11,998 bases of DNA from an uncultured Oscillospiraceae bacterium (GTDB lineage Bacteria; Bacillota; Clostridia; Oscillospirales; Acutalibacteraceae). Position numbers and translations under genes: made by a program. The first letter of the stretch is position 1. Each line of letters begins with the position of its first letter. Location: positions 1 through 11,998 of the forward strand of contig USBP01000018.1 in assembly GCA_900552985.1 (NCBI GenBank). Reading direction: 5' to 3'. The notes under the pieces were generated by a model. It saw only the letters and a list, made by a program, of their open reading frames with translations. It did not search any database and had not been told where the DNA came from. Shown here one piece after another: positions 1 to 5,502 of this stretch.

Positions 1-530
1 CCCAGTGGACGGCAACAGCAGCTGGAGCCGCCGTTCTCGGCACCTCTGGCGAAGGGCCGCGCGTGGAATCCGTCATCATCGGCAAAATGCAGGATCTCGG
101 CATCAAAGACGCCAACAATATGGGCGCAGCCATGGCGCCGGCGGCCAGCGCAACGATCGCCGCTTTTCTGCATGACACCTGCACCACACCCGAGGAATAC
201 GACATGATCCTTACGGGAGATTTGGGCGCCGTAGGCTCTAAGCTGCTCATTGAACTGCTGCGCAAGGATTATCAAATCGATATTGCCAGCGTGCACGCAG
301 ATTGCGGGCTGATGTTATATGACCTGGACCGGCAGGACGTCAACTCCGGCGCATCCGGCTGCGGCTGCAGCGGCAGCGTCGTATGCTCCTATGTTATGAG
401 CCGCCTCAAGCAGGGGGAGCTCAGGCGCGTTCTCTTCGTGGGCACAGGAGCGTTGATGAGCGCGGTTTCCTCCAAGCAGGGAGAAACAATTCCCGGCATT
501 GCGCACGGCGTGCTGCTGACAAACGGTTGA
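1..530 (+). CDS. spoVAD: Stage V sporulation protein AD (SpoVAD), C-terminal part
   Basis: Partial gene; the 5' end lies before the window. The open frame runs from base 3 to the TGA at 528-530 and gives 175 residues, about half of the roughly 340-residue family length. SpoVAD is a thiolase-fold protein of the spore inner membrane SpoVA channel complex. It binds dipicolinic acid (Ca-DPA) for uptake during sporulation and release at germination. Family-typical stretches are visible: a QWT-TAAGAAVLG segment at the window edge, GIKDANNMGAAMAPAA, the DCGLMLYDLDRQDVNSG-SGCGCS block, and the C-terminal QGETIPGIAHGV ending. The GTG at base 63 is an internal codon, not the start, because homology continues upstream of it. 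A small gene follows 15 bp downstream with its own strong ribosome binding site, so the two are probably one sporulation operon. Transcription by the forespore factor sigma-G is expected from the family; its promoter is not in view. Confidence 0.95.
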   Translation, partial: QWTATAAGAAVLGTSGEGPRVESVIIGKMQDLGIKDANNMGAAMAPAASATIAAFLHDTCTTPEEYDMILTGDLGAVGSKLLIELLRKDYQIDIASVHADCGLMLYDLDRQDVNSGASGCGCSGSVVCSYVMSRLKQGELRRVLFVGTGALMSAVSSKQGETIPGIAHGVLLTNG

Positions 531-545
531 CAGGAGGGATAACGC

Positions 546-737
546 ATGGATGAAATGCTCCGGGATTTGCAGTTGTTGGCGCTCGCCTCCAATACCCTGC
601 GTCTGCTCAGCATTTTTAAAAAAGTAATTATCGGGCTGATGTTGGGCTTCGCCGCGCTGCGTATACTGCGCACAGCCCTGCGATGGAGCCAATCGGGCGC
701 GGCGCTTCAGGCCGGCCTTCGCAGACAGTTCCCCTAA
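546..737 (+). CDS. Small predicted membrane protein downstream of spoVAD
   Basis: A 63-codon open frame with no family I recognise. Support for it being real is positional. The ATG at 546 is preceded by a near-perfect AGGAGGG (532-538) at good spacing and starts 15 bp after the spoVAD stop, on the same strand. The product has an acidic start (MDEM), a leucine-rich stretch that could be an amphipathic helix (about residues 6-22), a basic pair (KK, 25-26), one likely membrane helix (about 27-43, IIGLMLGFAALRIL) and a basic C-terminal tail. In Bacillus and many clostridia the gene after spoVAD is spoVAE, a multi-spanning protein of more than 100 residues; this one is too short and unlike it. It may be a lineage-specific SpoVA accessory protein. 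The last residues run up to the repeat-like element at 738-1005, so the native C-terminus could have been altered. Confidence 0.6.
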   Translation: MDEMLRDLQLLALASNTLRLLSIFKKVIIGLMLGFAALRILRTALRWSQSGAALQAGLRRQFP

Positions 738-1005
738 AGCGGCCCTGGAAGGCCAGTCGGAACGGCCAGGACCGTTATCCCCTCGCCCGAGTTGCCGGAG
801 CGGTCCTATGGAGTTTTCAGCCCATGGCCGTGATTCTCTGGCAAGGCAGGCGACGCAGCTTTCCTTGATGGAACGCAAGAAGGATAACGCAGCCAGGGGC
901 CGGCCATGGCGCTGAAAACCGCTGTTGCCCCCTGTGCACCGATGCTGGTTCTCTTGCAGAAGCAAGAGAATGAACGCGTGTGCAACGCAGCCAGGCACTC
1001 ACTAA
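738..1005. repeat. Repeat-rich, foldable intergenic element (possible dispersed repeat)
   Basis: A 350-bp gap between convergent genes with no credible coding sequence but much internal structure. GTTTTCAGCCCATGGCC (813-829) is the reverse complement of 902-919, differing by one inserted base, and the complementarity extends one more base into the centre. CGTTATCC (773-780) is complementary to GGATAACG (882-889). AACGCAGCCAGG occurs twice (886-897 and 984-995), with a third ACGCAGC at 853-859. TTCTCTTGC (949-957) pairs perfectly with GCAAGAGAA (962-970) around a 4-base loop. The 773-780/882-889 and 813-829/902-919 pairings cross, so they cannot form one simple nested fold. The block resembles an intergenic repeat I associate with Oscillospirales genomes, which often yields spurious short predicted proteins; that is recollection, not a search. 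Boundaries are approximate. Confidence 0.5.
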
Positions 1006-1009
1006 AAAA

Positions 1010-1038
1010 GCCCCGTGCGTAACGAGGACGCACGGGGC
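1010..1038 (-). terminator. Intrinsic terminator of the M28 peptidase operon
   Basis: A perfect 11-bp stem (1010-1020 with 1028-1038, GCCCCGTGCGT type) around a 7-base loop. On the minus strand it is followed directly by a TTTTTT tract (plus-strand AAAAAA at 1004-1009). It lies about 50 bp past the stop of the M28 gene at 1091. In the plus direction the following CATTTGCCCTCTTT is only weakly T-rich, so any effect on spoVA readthrough would be secondary. Confidence 0.9.
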
Positions 1039-1090
1039 CATTTGCCCTCTTTACCAGAGTGATCTTCCAAATAACGTTGATACCGCACAC

Positions 1091-2353
1091 TCAGGAGCGA
1101 TATTTGGCTTCATATTTTGCCAGGCCACCATTCTCATCAAACAGGCGCGCCGTTTCCTCGCAAATCTTCAAGGAGAGCTCGATGCAATCCTCCCCAATGT
1201 TGTCGGGCGTATCCTCACGGGTATGATAATAGGTTTTGGGATCATGATTCACGCCGCAGAACCCGGCCGCTGTCAGGCCGTACATCGAAAAGCCCTCTGC
1301 ATCAATCGCACCGGGATAAATCTGCGCGCGCGGCATATCGATGCCAACATTGACGCCCGCTTCATGGATCAGATCTCCGACCGCCTCACTGTCGCGCACC
1401 GTCCAGGTGCAGCCCTTGGTGTAAACCTGCAGCTGCTCTACTTCGCGCATCGTATCCATGGATACAAAAACGGTTTCCACATCCTGCAAATCCTCGCGGT
1501 GACGCCTTGCATAGGCCTTGGCCCCGCGCAGCCCTGCCTCTTCAGAGCCGGAAATCAGGCAGCAGACCTCTGTGTTTTCAAAGCGGAAATCCCGATCCGC
1601 CATCTGCTTGAGCACGGCAATCGCGATATAGCAGGCGGAGAGGTTGTCATTCGCGCCGTCCACAATTACGCGCCAATTGATGAAAAACAGGATCAGGATG
1701 CAGAAGGGGATCAGGCACAACGAAATGATGCCAAGCACCTTCCACGCTCCCTCCATCACGAACGCGCCGCTGGCAGAGTGGATAACTACGGCAAGGTTAA
1801 AGGCAAACATCGCAAACAGGCTGATGACTGCGCCGCCGATCACCGGAACCAGAGCCGCCAGCTGCCCGTGCAGGGAGAACGTCCACTCATAGGCCGCATC
1901 CGCATGGCCGCCGAAAATAATGCGGCGCTTGACCTCTCCCGATGGCTTGCGACGCGCCATCACATTGCGGGAAACCCGCTTTGGGAACAGGAAATCCACA
2001 AAAGAGCGGTACATTAAAAATTCAAACAGGAACATCAGAATGGATACAAACGTCAAAATAACGCCGATCACTGGGAACACAATGCTTTTTGGCGCCAACC
2101 AGTACATCAGCACCGAAACCAAGGCGAAAAGGCCATCCAAAATAATAAAACCCATAAAAGCGTGCGGGTGCAGGTCGAAATCCTCCATTTCTACCTCGTC
2201 CGCATATTTCTTGAGCTCATCGCGGAAGAACTCCTGCGCCTTGCGCTCGCTCTCCGTGCCGGGCGCACGGTTTTTGTAGTGCTCGCATACATAGCGGATA
2301 CCATCCGTCATGTATTGCAAGATAGTGCTCTTTTCCGTTTGGGTTACAGCCAT
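1091..2353 (-). CDS. Membrane-embedded M28-family zinc metallopeptidase (paralogue A)
   Basis: 420 residues; a di-zinc exopeptidase of family M28 (aminopeptidase type). All five metal and catalytic motifs are present: H150 and D152 (GHADA), D236 (GANDN), the catalytic/ligand pair E271-E272 (SGSEEAGL), D300 (VSMDTM) and H377 (YYHT-EDT). There is no signal peptide. About four membrane helices are predicted at residues 67-86, 91-116, 164-192 and 204-226; the second pair sits inside the catalytic domain, between the H-x-D motif and GANDN. Basic residues cluster before TM1, between TM2 and TM3, and little charge lies in the short TM1-2 and TM3-4 loops, so the catalytic parts probably face the cytoplasm. 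Start: the ATG at 2353 has AGGGAG at good spacing; a 45-codon extension to 2488 would cross a GC-rich hairpin and is disfavoured. It is the second gene of a tandem pair with the paralogue at 2499-3746. The substrate is unknown. Confidence 0.88.
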   Translation of the reverse strand: MAVTQTEKSTILQYMTDGIRYVCEHYKNRAPGTESERKAQEFFRDELKKYADEVEMEDFDLHPHAFMGFIILDGLFALVSVLMYWLAPKSIVFPVIGVILTFVSILMFLFEFLMYRSFVDFLFPKRVSRNVMARRKPSGEVKRRIIFGGHADAAYEWTFSLHGQLAALVPVIGGAVISLFAMFAFNLAVVIHSASGAFVMEGAWKVLGIISLCLIPFCILILFFINWRVIVDGANDNLSACYIAIAVLKQMADRDFRFENTEVCCLISGSEEAGLRGAKAYARRHREDLQDVETVFVSMDTMREVEQLQVYTKGCTWTVRDSEAVGDLIHEAGVNVGIDMPRAQIYPGAIDAEGFSMYGLTAAGFCGVNHDPKTYYHTREDTPDNIGEDCIELSLKICEETARLFDENGGLAKYEAKYRS

Positions 2354-2392
2354 TCCTCTACTCTCCCTTTCTAAAAATAAAGTTCTCGCAAT

Positions 2393-2451
2393 AAAGGCGG
2401 GCGCAGGCCGCCCGGGCAGCCCCGCCGGCTTGGGCGCGCCGCCCGCCCTTT
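2393..2451 (-). other. GC-rich intercistronic hairpin between the two M28 genes
   Basis: Most of the 145-bp spacer between the paralogues is an extremely GC-rich segment. Its ends are complementary: AAAGGCGGGCG (2393-2403) pairs with a CGCC-GCCCGCC-CTTT arm ending at 2451, with small G bulges. Self-complementary GCCCGGGC and GCCGGC cores lie between. On the minus strand the stem is followed by CCTTTATT, a poor U-tract. It may be a leaky attenuator or an mRNA-stabilising structure that sets the ratio of the two peptidases. I see no promoter between it and the downstream gene. Confidence 0.5.
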
Positions 2452-2498
2452 CAGCATCCAAAGCCGTATCAGATCGCCCCGGCGGCAAATGGGAAGCA

Positions 2499-3746
2499 TC
2501 AGTAGGTTTCCTTCAGGCCTTCCTGATCAAACAAATACACCGTCTCAAGGGACAGATTGATGCCCGCCTCGATCATTTTCGGATCCAGGTTATCCGCCGT
2601 ATCAAGGCGTGTATGGTAATAGCGGGCAGGCGTCGGGTCCATCGCGGCGAACGTCGCGCCGGGGATACCGGCCTGAGAAATTGCCGCTGCATCTGACGAG
2701 CCGAAAAAGACGCTCTTAAACGATAAATCCAGCCCCGCGTGCTCGCCGGCCTTTTTCATCAGCCTGCACACGCGGATATCGTTTTTGACCGTGCCGGTCA
2801 TGTCGCGGCTATAGATCGCCATATCGTCGTAATCGCGCATGGTGTCAAAGCCAAGAAAGACCGTTTCAACCTCCATACATTCCTCATAATGCTTTTTAGC
2901 ATACGCTTTCGCCCCGCGCAGGCCCGCCTCCTCAGAGCCGGTCAGCACCGCCCGCACCTCTGTGTTTTCAAACCGGATGTTATTGTCGGAGAGATATTTC
3001 ATCACGGCCATCGCGTTGAGGCAACCGGTCAGGTTATCGTTCGCGCCGGGGACGACAAGCTTCCAATGTGTAAAAAACAGAATCGAGATATAGGACGGAA
3101 TCCACACCAGTTGCACATAGCCCATAATTTTCCAAAATCCGCCGTCAAACGCCGTCATCGCATGGCCGGTTGCAATCGCAGCAATTTCGCTGACAAGCGT
3201 AATGGCCAGCCCCACCAGAGCAATCGCAATCACAGCCACAAGGCAATGCCCGCCGCCGAGGTAGGTGTAGCGCCATTCGTAGGCGGAGTCGCAGTGCCCA
3301 TTGAAGATAATGCGGCGCTTGAGCTCGCCCTCCGGCTTGCGCACGGCAATTACGTTTGCTGAGGTGCGTTTTGGAAACAGCGGATCCAAAAACTGCCGGT
3401 ACATCAAAAACTCCGCGATCATACAGACAGCCGCTGCCAGCGTCAAAATCAGGGAGATCAGCGCAAAGCCGAGGTTATACAAAATCACGCTTGCAATCAT
3501 GCAGAGCCCCACAATAATGACCCAGCCCATAAAAGCCTTCGGGTGCAGGTCAAACTCCTCGATCTCCACATGGTCGGTGTATTTACGCAGCTCATCCGCC
3601 ATGTGCTCCTGCGCCTGACGCTCTGCCGGGCTGCCGGATTCGCGCCCGCCGATCTCCTTGCAGATCAGTTTGATCTCCTTCACGCAGTAGTTGACGCACT
3701 CTTTTACCTTTGCCTTGTAATTCTGAATGCCTTCCGTCGCTTTCAT
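2499..3746 (-). CDS. Membrane-embedded M28-family zinc metallopeptidase (paralogue B)
   Basis: 415 residues, collinear with the gene at 1091-2353 and clearly a tandem duplicate; blocks such as EFDLHP-AFMGW, FLMYR-F-D-LFPKR, GANDNL and GSEEAGLRGAKAYA are shared. The M28 ligand set is complete: H151 and D153 (GHCDS), D237 (GANDN), E272-E273, D301 (GFDTM) and H378 (RYYHTR-DT). Membrane helices fall at about 73-91, 93-115, 167-193 and 206-227, again with a pair inserted between the first and second zinc motifs and no signal peptide. The C-terminal substrate-side region differs more between the copies (GSSDAAAISQAG here, PGAIDAEGFSMYG in the other), which fits diverged specificity. The ATG at 3746 is the only upstream start, because an in-frame TGA lies 12 bases before it. 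The best ribosome binding site (GAGGGAG, 3763-3769) is unusually far away, about 16 bases. A promoter lies at 3789-3817. Confidence 0.88.
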   Translation of the reverse strand: MKATEGIQNYKAKVKECVNYCVKEIKLICKEIGGRESGSPAERQAQEHMADELRKYTDHVEIEEFDLHPKAFMGWVIIVGLCMIASVILYNLGFALISLILTLAAAVCMIAEFLMYRQFLDPLFPKRTSANVIAVRKPEGELKRRIIFNGHCDSAYEWRYTYLGGGHCLVAVIAIALVGLAITLVSEIAAIATGHAMTAFDGGFWKIMGYVQLVWIPSYISILFFTHWKLVVPGANDNLTGCLNAMAVMKYLSDNNIRFENTEVRAVLTGSEEAGLRGAKAYAKKHYEECMEVETVFLGFDTMRDYDDMAIYSRDMTGTVKNDIRVCRLMKKAGEHAGLDLSFKSVFFGSSDAAAISQAGIPGATFAAMDPTPARYYHTRLDTADNLDPKMIEAGINLSLETVYLFDQEGLKETY

Positions 3747-3788
3747 AAGTAAATGGTTTCAGCTCCCTCTCTCATAAAATATGGATAT

Positions 3789-3817
3789 ATTCTATCATAT
3801 ATCACCAGAAAAGTCGA
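3789..3817 (-). promoter_or_regulatory. Probable sigma-A promoter of the M28 pair
   Basis: On the minus strand, TCGACT (3812-3817) and TAGAAT (3789-3794) are separated by exactly 17 bases, inside AT-rich DNA. Transcription would start near 3782, leaving a leader of about 36 bases before the ATG at 3746. No other promoter is visible for the downstream paralogue, so both genes are probably read from here. Confidence 0.6.
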
Positions 3818-3860
3818 GAGATTTGGCGGATGTTTTTTAACAATATGCAAAATTTTTTGT

Positions 3861-3884
3861 ATTACAGAATCAAAAATCTGTAAT
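3861..3884. repeat. AT-rich perfect dyad upstream of the M28 promoter
   Basis: ATTACAGA (3861-3868) and TCTGTAAT (3877-3884) form a perfect 8-bp inverted repeat around ATCAAAAA, flanked by T6 and A6 runs that could extend the pairing. It lies in the 224-bp gap between the Dabb gene stop and the M28 start, about 45 bp upstream of the -35 box. It could be a weak terminator for the AEC-Dabb unit, an operator, or an upstream activating element. No T-tract directly follows it on the minus strand, so a terminator is not the obvious reading. I see nothing else in the gap besides the promoter. Confidence 0.4.
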
Positions 3885-3970
3885 TTTAAAAAACACAGTG
3901 AATTCGTGAAAGAAAGCGAAAAAAAGGCTTCATTTTAAACACTCTGTAGATCTATCATACAACGCCTTAT

Positions 3971-4273
3971 TCAAAAAGTATAATCGGCGCTTGCACGCCC
4001 CTCCCGGCACAGCGCCACGAACGAGGAAATTTTCTGGTGCGCAGGGTGTTTCGTATAGGCGGCGAGATCGTCAAGCGAGTCAAATTCACTAATCAGCACC
4101 GCGTCGTAATTTTTGGGGTTCGGATTTTCGTTCAGGTGCACCTCCATCCGGCGGATAAGGGGGACCGTCTCCGGAAGGGCCTCCAAAAGCGCCTTTACCT
4201 TGCGCAGGTTTTCCTCTTTGGTAGCGCCCTCGGCGACCGGTTTGAACTTCCACATGACAATATGACGGATCAT
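3971..4273 (-). CDS. Dabb (stress-responsive A/B barrel) domain protein
   Basis: 100 residues, a single Dabb domain (a dimeric alpha/beta barrel of the ferredoxin-like superfamily). The N-terminal strand MIRHIVMWKFK, the central RMEVHLNENPNPKNYDAVLISEFDSLDDLAAYTKHPAHQKI and the total length are all family-typical. Bacterial members are mostly uncharacterised; some plant and fungal relatives act in stress response or as small cyclases, so no reaction can be assigned here. The ATG at 4273 has a strong GGAGGG six bases upstream. A longer in-frame reading to 4618 runs antiparallel through no plausible domain and overlaps the AEC gene in another frame, so it is rejected. The gene begins 50 bp after the AEC carrier stop on the same strand with no terminator between, so it is probably the second gene of that operon. 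Confidence 0.88.
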   Translation of the reverse strand: MIRHIVMWKFKPVAEGATKEENLRKVKALLEALPETVPLIRRMEVHLNENPNPKNYDAVLISEFDSLDDLAAYTKHPAHQKISSFVALCREGRASADYTF

Positions 4274-4323
4274 CGCAATCCCTCCTGCAATTATTTTATT
4301 CTCTGCCGCAGGCTTTCCTCTGA

Positions 4324-5280
4324 TTAAATCAACTGCAAAGCGCGCAGCACCGTCACCCATAAAAAAATTGTAACGCTGGAAAACAACGTGGTCACGAGCA
4401 CCAGCTGGCCGGCCAGCACATCGTCGCTGCCCATATTTTGCGCCATGACATAGCTGGAAATTGCTGTGGGCGCGCAAAAAACGATCAGAAGCGCGCCCAG
4501 CTCTTCCCCTCGGAAGCCAAGCCATACGCCCAAGGCGACAAAAACAGCCGGCACCACGACCAGACGCAGCAGCGTCGCCACACCGGCCAGCCGGAGATTC
4601 CCCCTGAGCTGCTTCCAATCGAACTGCCCGCCCAGCAGAATCAGGGCGAACGGCGTCGCAATCTGGCCGATATCGCCCACGGCGCGGCTAAGGAACAGCG
4701 GCACGGGGATTTGAAACACAGAAAAAACCATCCCCACAAAGGAGGCGATAATCAAAGGGTTTTTGATAACATCCCAAGCCATGCGACCAAGCCGAAGTCT
4801 GGAGCGCCCGCCCCCGGCATCCTCCTGAAACAGTGTGAGGATTACGACGGCAAGAAAGTTGAACTCCATAATCACAAAGGGCAGCAGCATAGAAATAGAC
4901 GCCACATGTTCCTCCCCAAAGAGATTCACTGCAAGCGGCAAACCCAGCAAAAGGAAATTGCTGCGAAAAACGCCTTGAATAAACGCGCCGCAGGTGGGCC
5001 TGCTTTTCAGAAAGCGCGGTGCGGTCACACAGAGTAACACCGCCGTTGCCAAAACGCCGGCCAACGTAAACGCCACCAGCCTCGGCCGAAAATCGACCTG
5101 AAAGTCGGCATCATAGATATTTTGAAACAGCTGGAGAGGAAAGGCAACCTGAAAGCAAACCTTGTTTGCCTTGCTGATAAATTTGCTGTCCACCATTTTC
5201 AGCTTTTTCAGCAGGAAGCCAACCGCCACCACCAGGATGAGCGGAGCAACTGTGTTAAAGCTGTAAAGAAAAACCGCCAT
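4324..5280 (-). CDS. AEC-family (auxin efflux carrier-like) permease
   Basis: 318 residues, highly hydrophobic, with about ten membrane helices in the two-halves arrangement of the AEC family (helices at about 8-25, 68-86, 108-120, 126-150, 174-190, 207-218, 231-254, 261-281 and 289-312, plus a possible re-entrant segment). Family signatures are GVFRSNFLLLGLPL (103-116), KNPLIIASFVG (173-183) and APTAISSYVMAQNMGSDDVLAGQLV (270-294). Bacterial AEC members export or exchange organic acids such as malate and malonate; the substrate here cannot be read from sequence. The ATG at 5280 is preceded by AAGGGGAA. The upstream 56-codon extension to 5448 crosses the likely promoter at 5360-5388 and is rejected. 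It is transcribed with the Dabb gene and is divergent from the ketopantoate reductase-type gene, which may mean that carrier and dehydrogenase serve related 2-oxo or hydroxy acids. Confidence 0.9.
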   Translation of the reverse strand: MAVFLYSFNTVAPLILVVAVGFLLKKLKMVDSKFISKANKVCFQVAFPLQLFQNIYDADFQVDFRPRLVAFTLAGVLATAVLLCVTAPRFLKSRPTCGAFIQGVFRSNFLLLGLPLAVNLFGEEHVASISMLLPFVIMEFNFLAVVILTLFQEDAGGGRSRLRLGRMAWDVIKNPLIIASFVGMVFSVFQIPVPLFLSRAVGDIGQIATPFALILLGGQFDWKQLRGNLRLAGVATLLRLVVVPAVFVALGVWLGFRGEELGALLIVFCAPTAISSYVMAQNMGSDDVLAGQLVLVTTLFSSVTIFLWVTVLRALQLI

Positions 5281-5359
5281 GTGCTTCCCCTTTTCATTCG
5301 ATATACCATTGCGCAGCACACAATATTTGCACGCAGTCAAACCAATGCAGGATGCTATT

Positions 5360-5388
5360 ATGATATAACGAAAACCGGCGCTTGTAAA
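5360..5388 (-). promoter_or_regulatory. Probable sigma-A promoter of the AEC-Dabb unit
   Basis: Minus-strand TTTACA (5383-5388) and TATCAT (5360-5365) lie 17 bases apart. Transcription would start near 5353 and give a leader of about 73 bases before the ATG at 5280. It is placed about 70 bp from the divergent -10 element at 5459, so the two promoters share one control region. Confidence 0.55.
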
Positions 5389-5458
5389 TGGCTCTGCAAT
5401 GATTGAACGGGTGAAAAGGATGGCCAGCCTGATTCTTCGTGCATTCATCGGCGATCTA

Positions 5459-5467
5459 TGCTACAAT
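5459..5467 (+). promoter_or_regulatory. Extended -10 promoter of the ketopantoate reductase-type gene
   Basis: TG-C-TACAAT at 5459-5467 matches the extended -10 form (TGnTATAAT, one change). No good -35 is seen at 16-18 bases, which is common for extended -10 promoters. Initiation near 5474 would leave about 29 bases before the ATG at 5503, including the AGGAGGGG site. Confidence 0.5.
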
Positions 5468-5502
5468 AGCGAATGCAGCAGGTGAAAGCAGGAGGGGTTT
5501 CG

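Noticed and set aside
546..737. The small gene as spoVAE
   Set aside because: SpoVAE is a multi-spanning protein about twice this length; only one membrane helix is visible and no SpoVAE motif is seen.
949..970. Perfect 9-bp hairpin as a terminator for the spoVA transcript
   Set aside because: The stem is followed by TGAACGCG rather than a T-tract, so it does not look like an intrinsic terminator; it is treated as part of the repeat-like element.
315..998. Minus-strand open frame (227 codons) over spoVAD and the intergenic element
   Set aside because: It is antisense to the conserved spoVAD 3' end and to the repeat-like element, with low-complexity alanine runs; it is a spurious reading frame.
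980..2017. Long plus-strand open frame (345 codons) opposite the M28 gene at 1091-2353
   Set aside because: It lies wholly antisense to a gene with intact catalytic motifs, starts inside the repeat/terminator region, lacks a ribosome site and shows no recognisable domain; GC-rich codon shadowing explains it. The same holds for the antisense frames at 2739-3362, 4438-5037 and 9661-10344.
2354..2488. 45-codon N-terminal extension of the M28 gene at 1091-2353
   Set aside because: The extension is Pro/Gly/Ala-rich, absent from the paralogue and encoded by the GC-rich hairpin; the ATG at 2353 has a proper ribosome site.
3753..3938. 61-codon plus-strand frame in the AT-rich gap
   Set aside because: No ribosome binding site; it overlaps the M28 promoter and the dyad, and its composition follows the AT-rich background.
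4274..4618. 115-codon N-terminal extension of the Dabb gene
   Set aside because: It overlaps the AEC carrier gene in another frame and reads as Arg/Gly-rich shadow sequence; the internal ATG at 4273 has GGAGGG at ideal spacing and gives the usual Dabb length.
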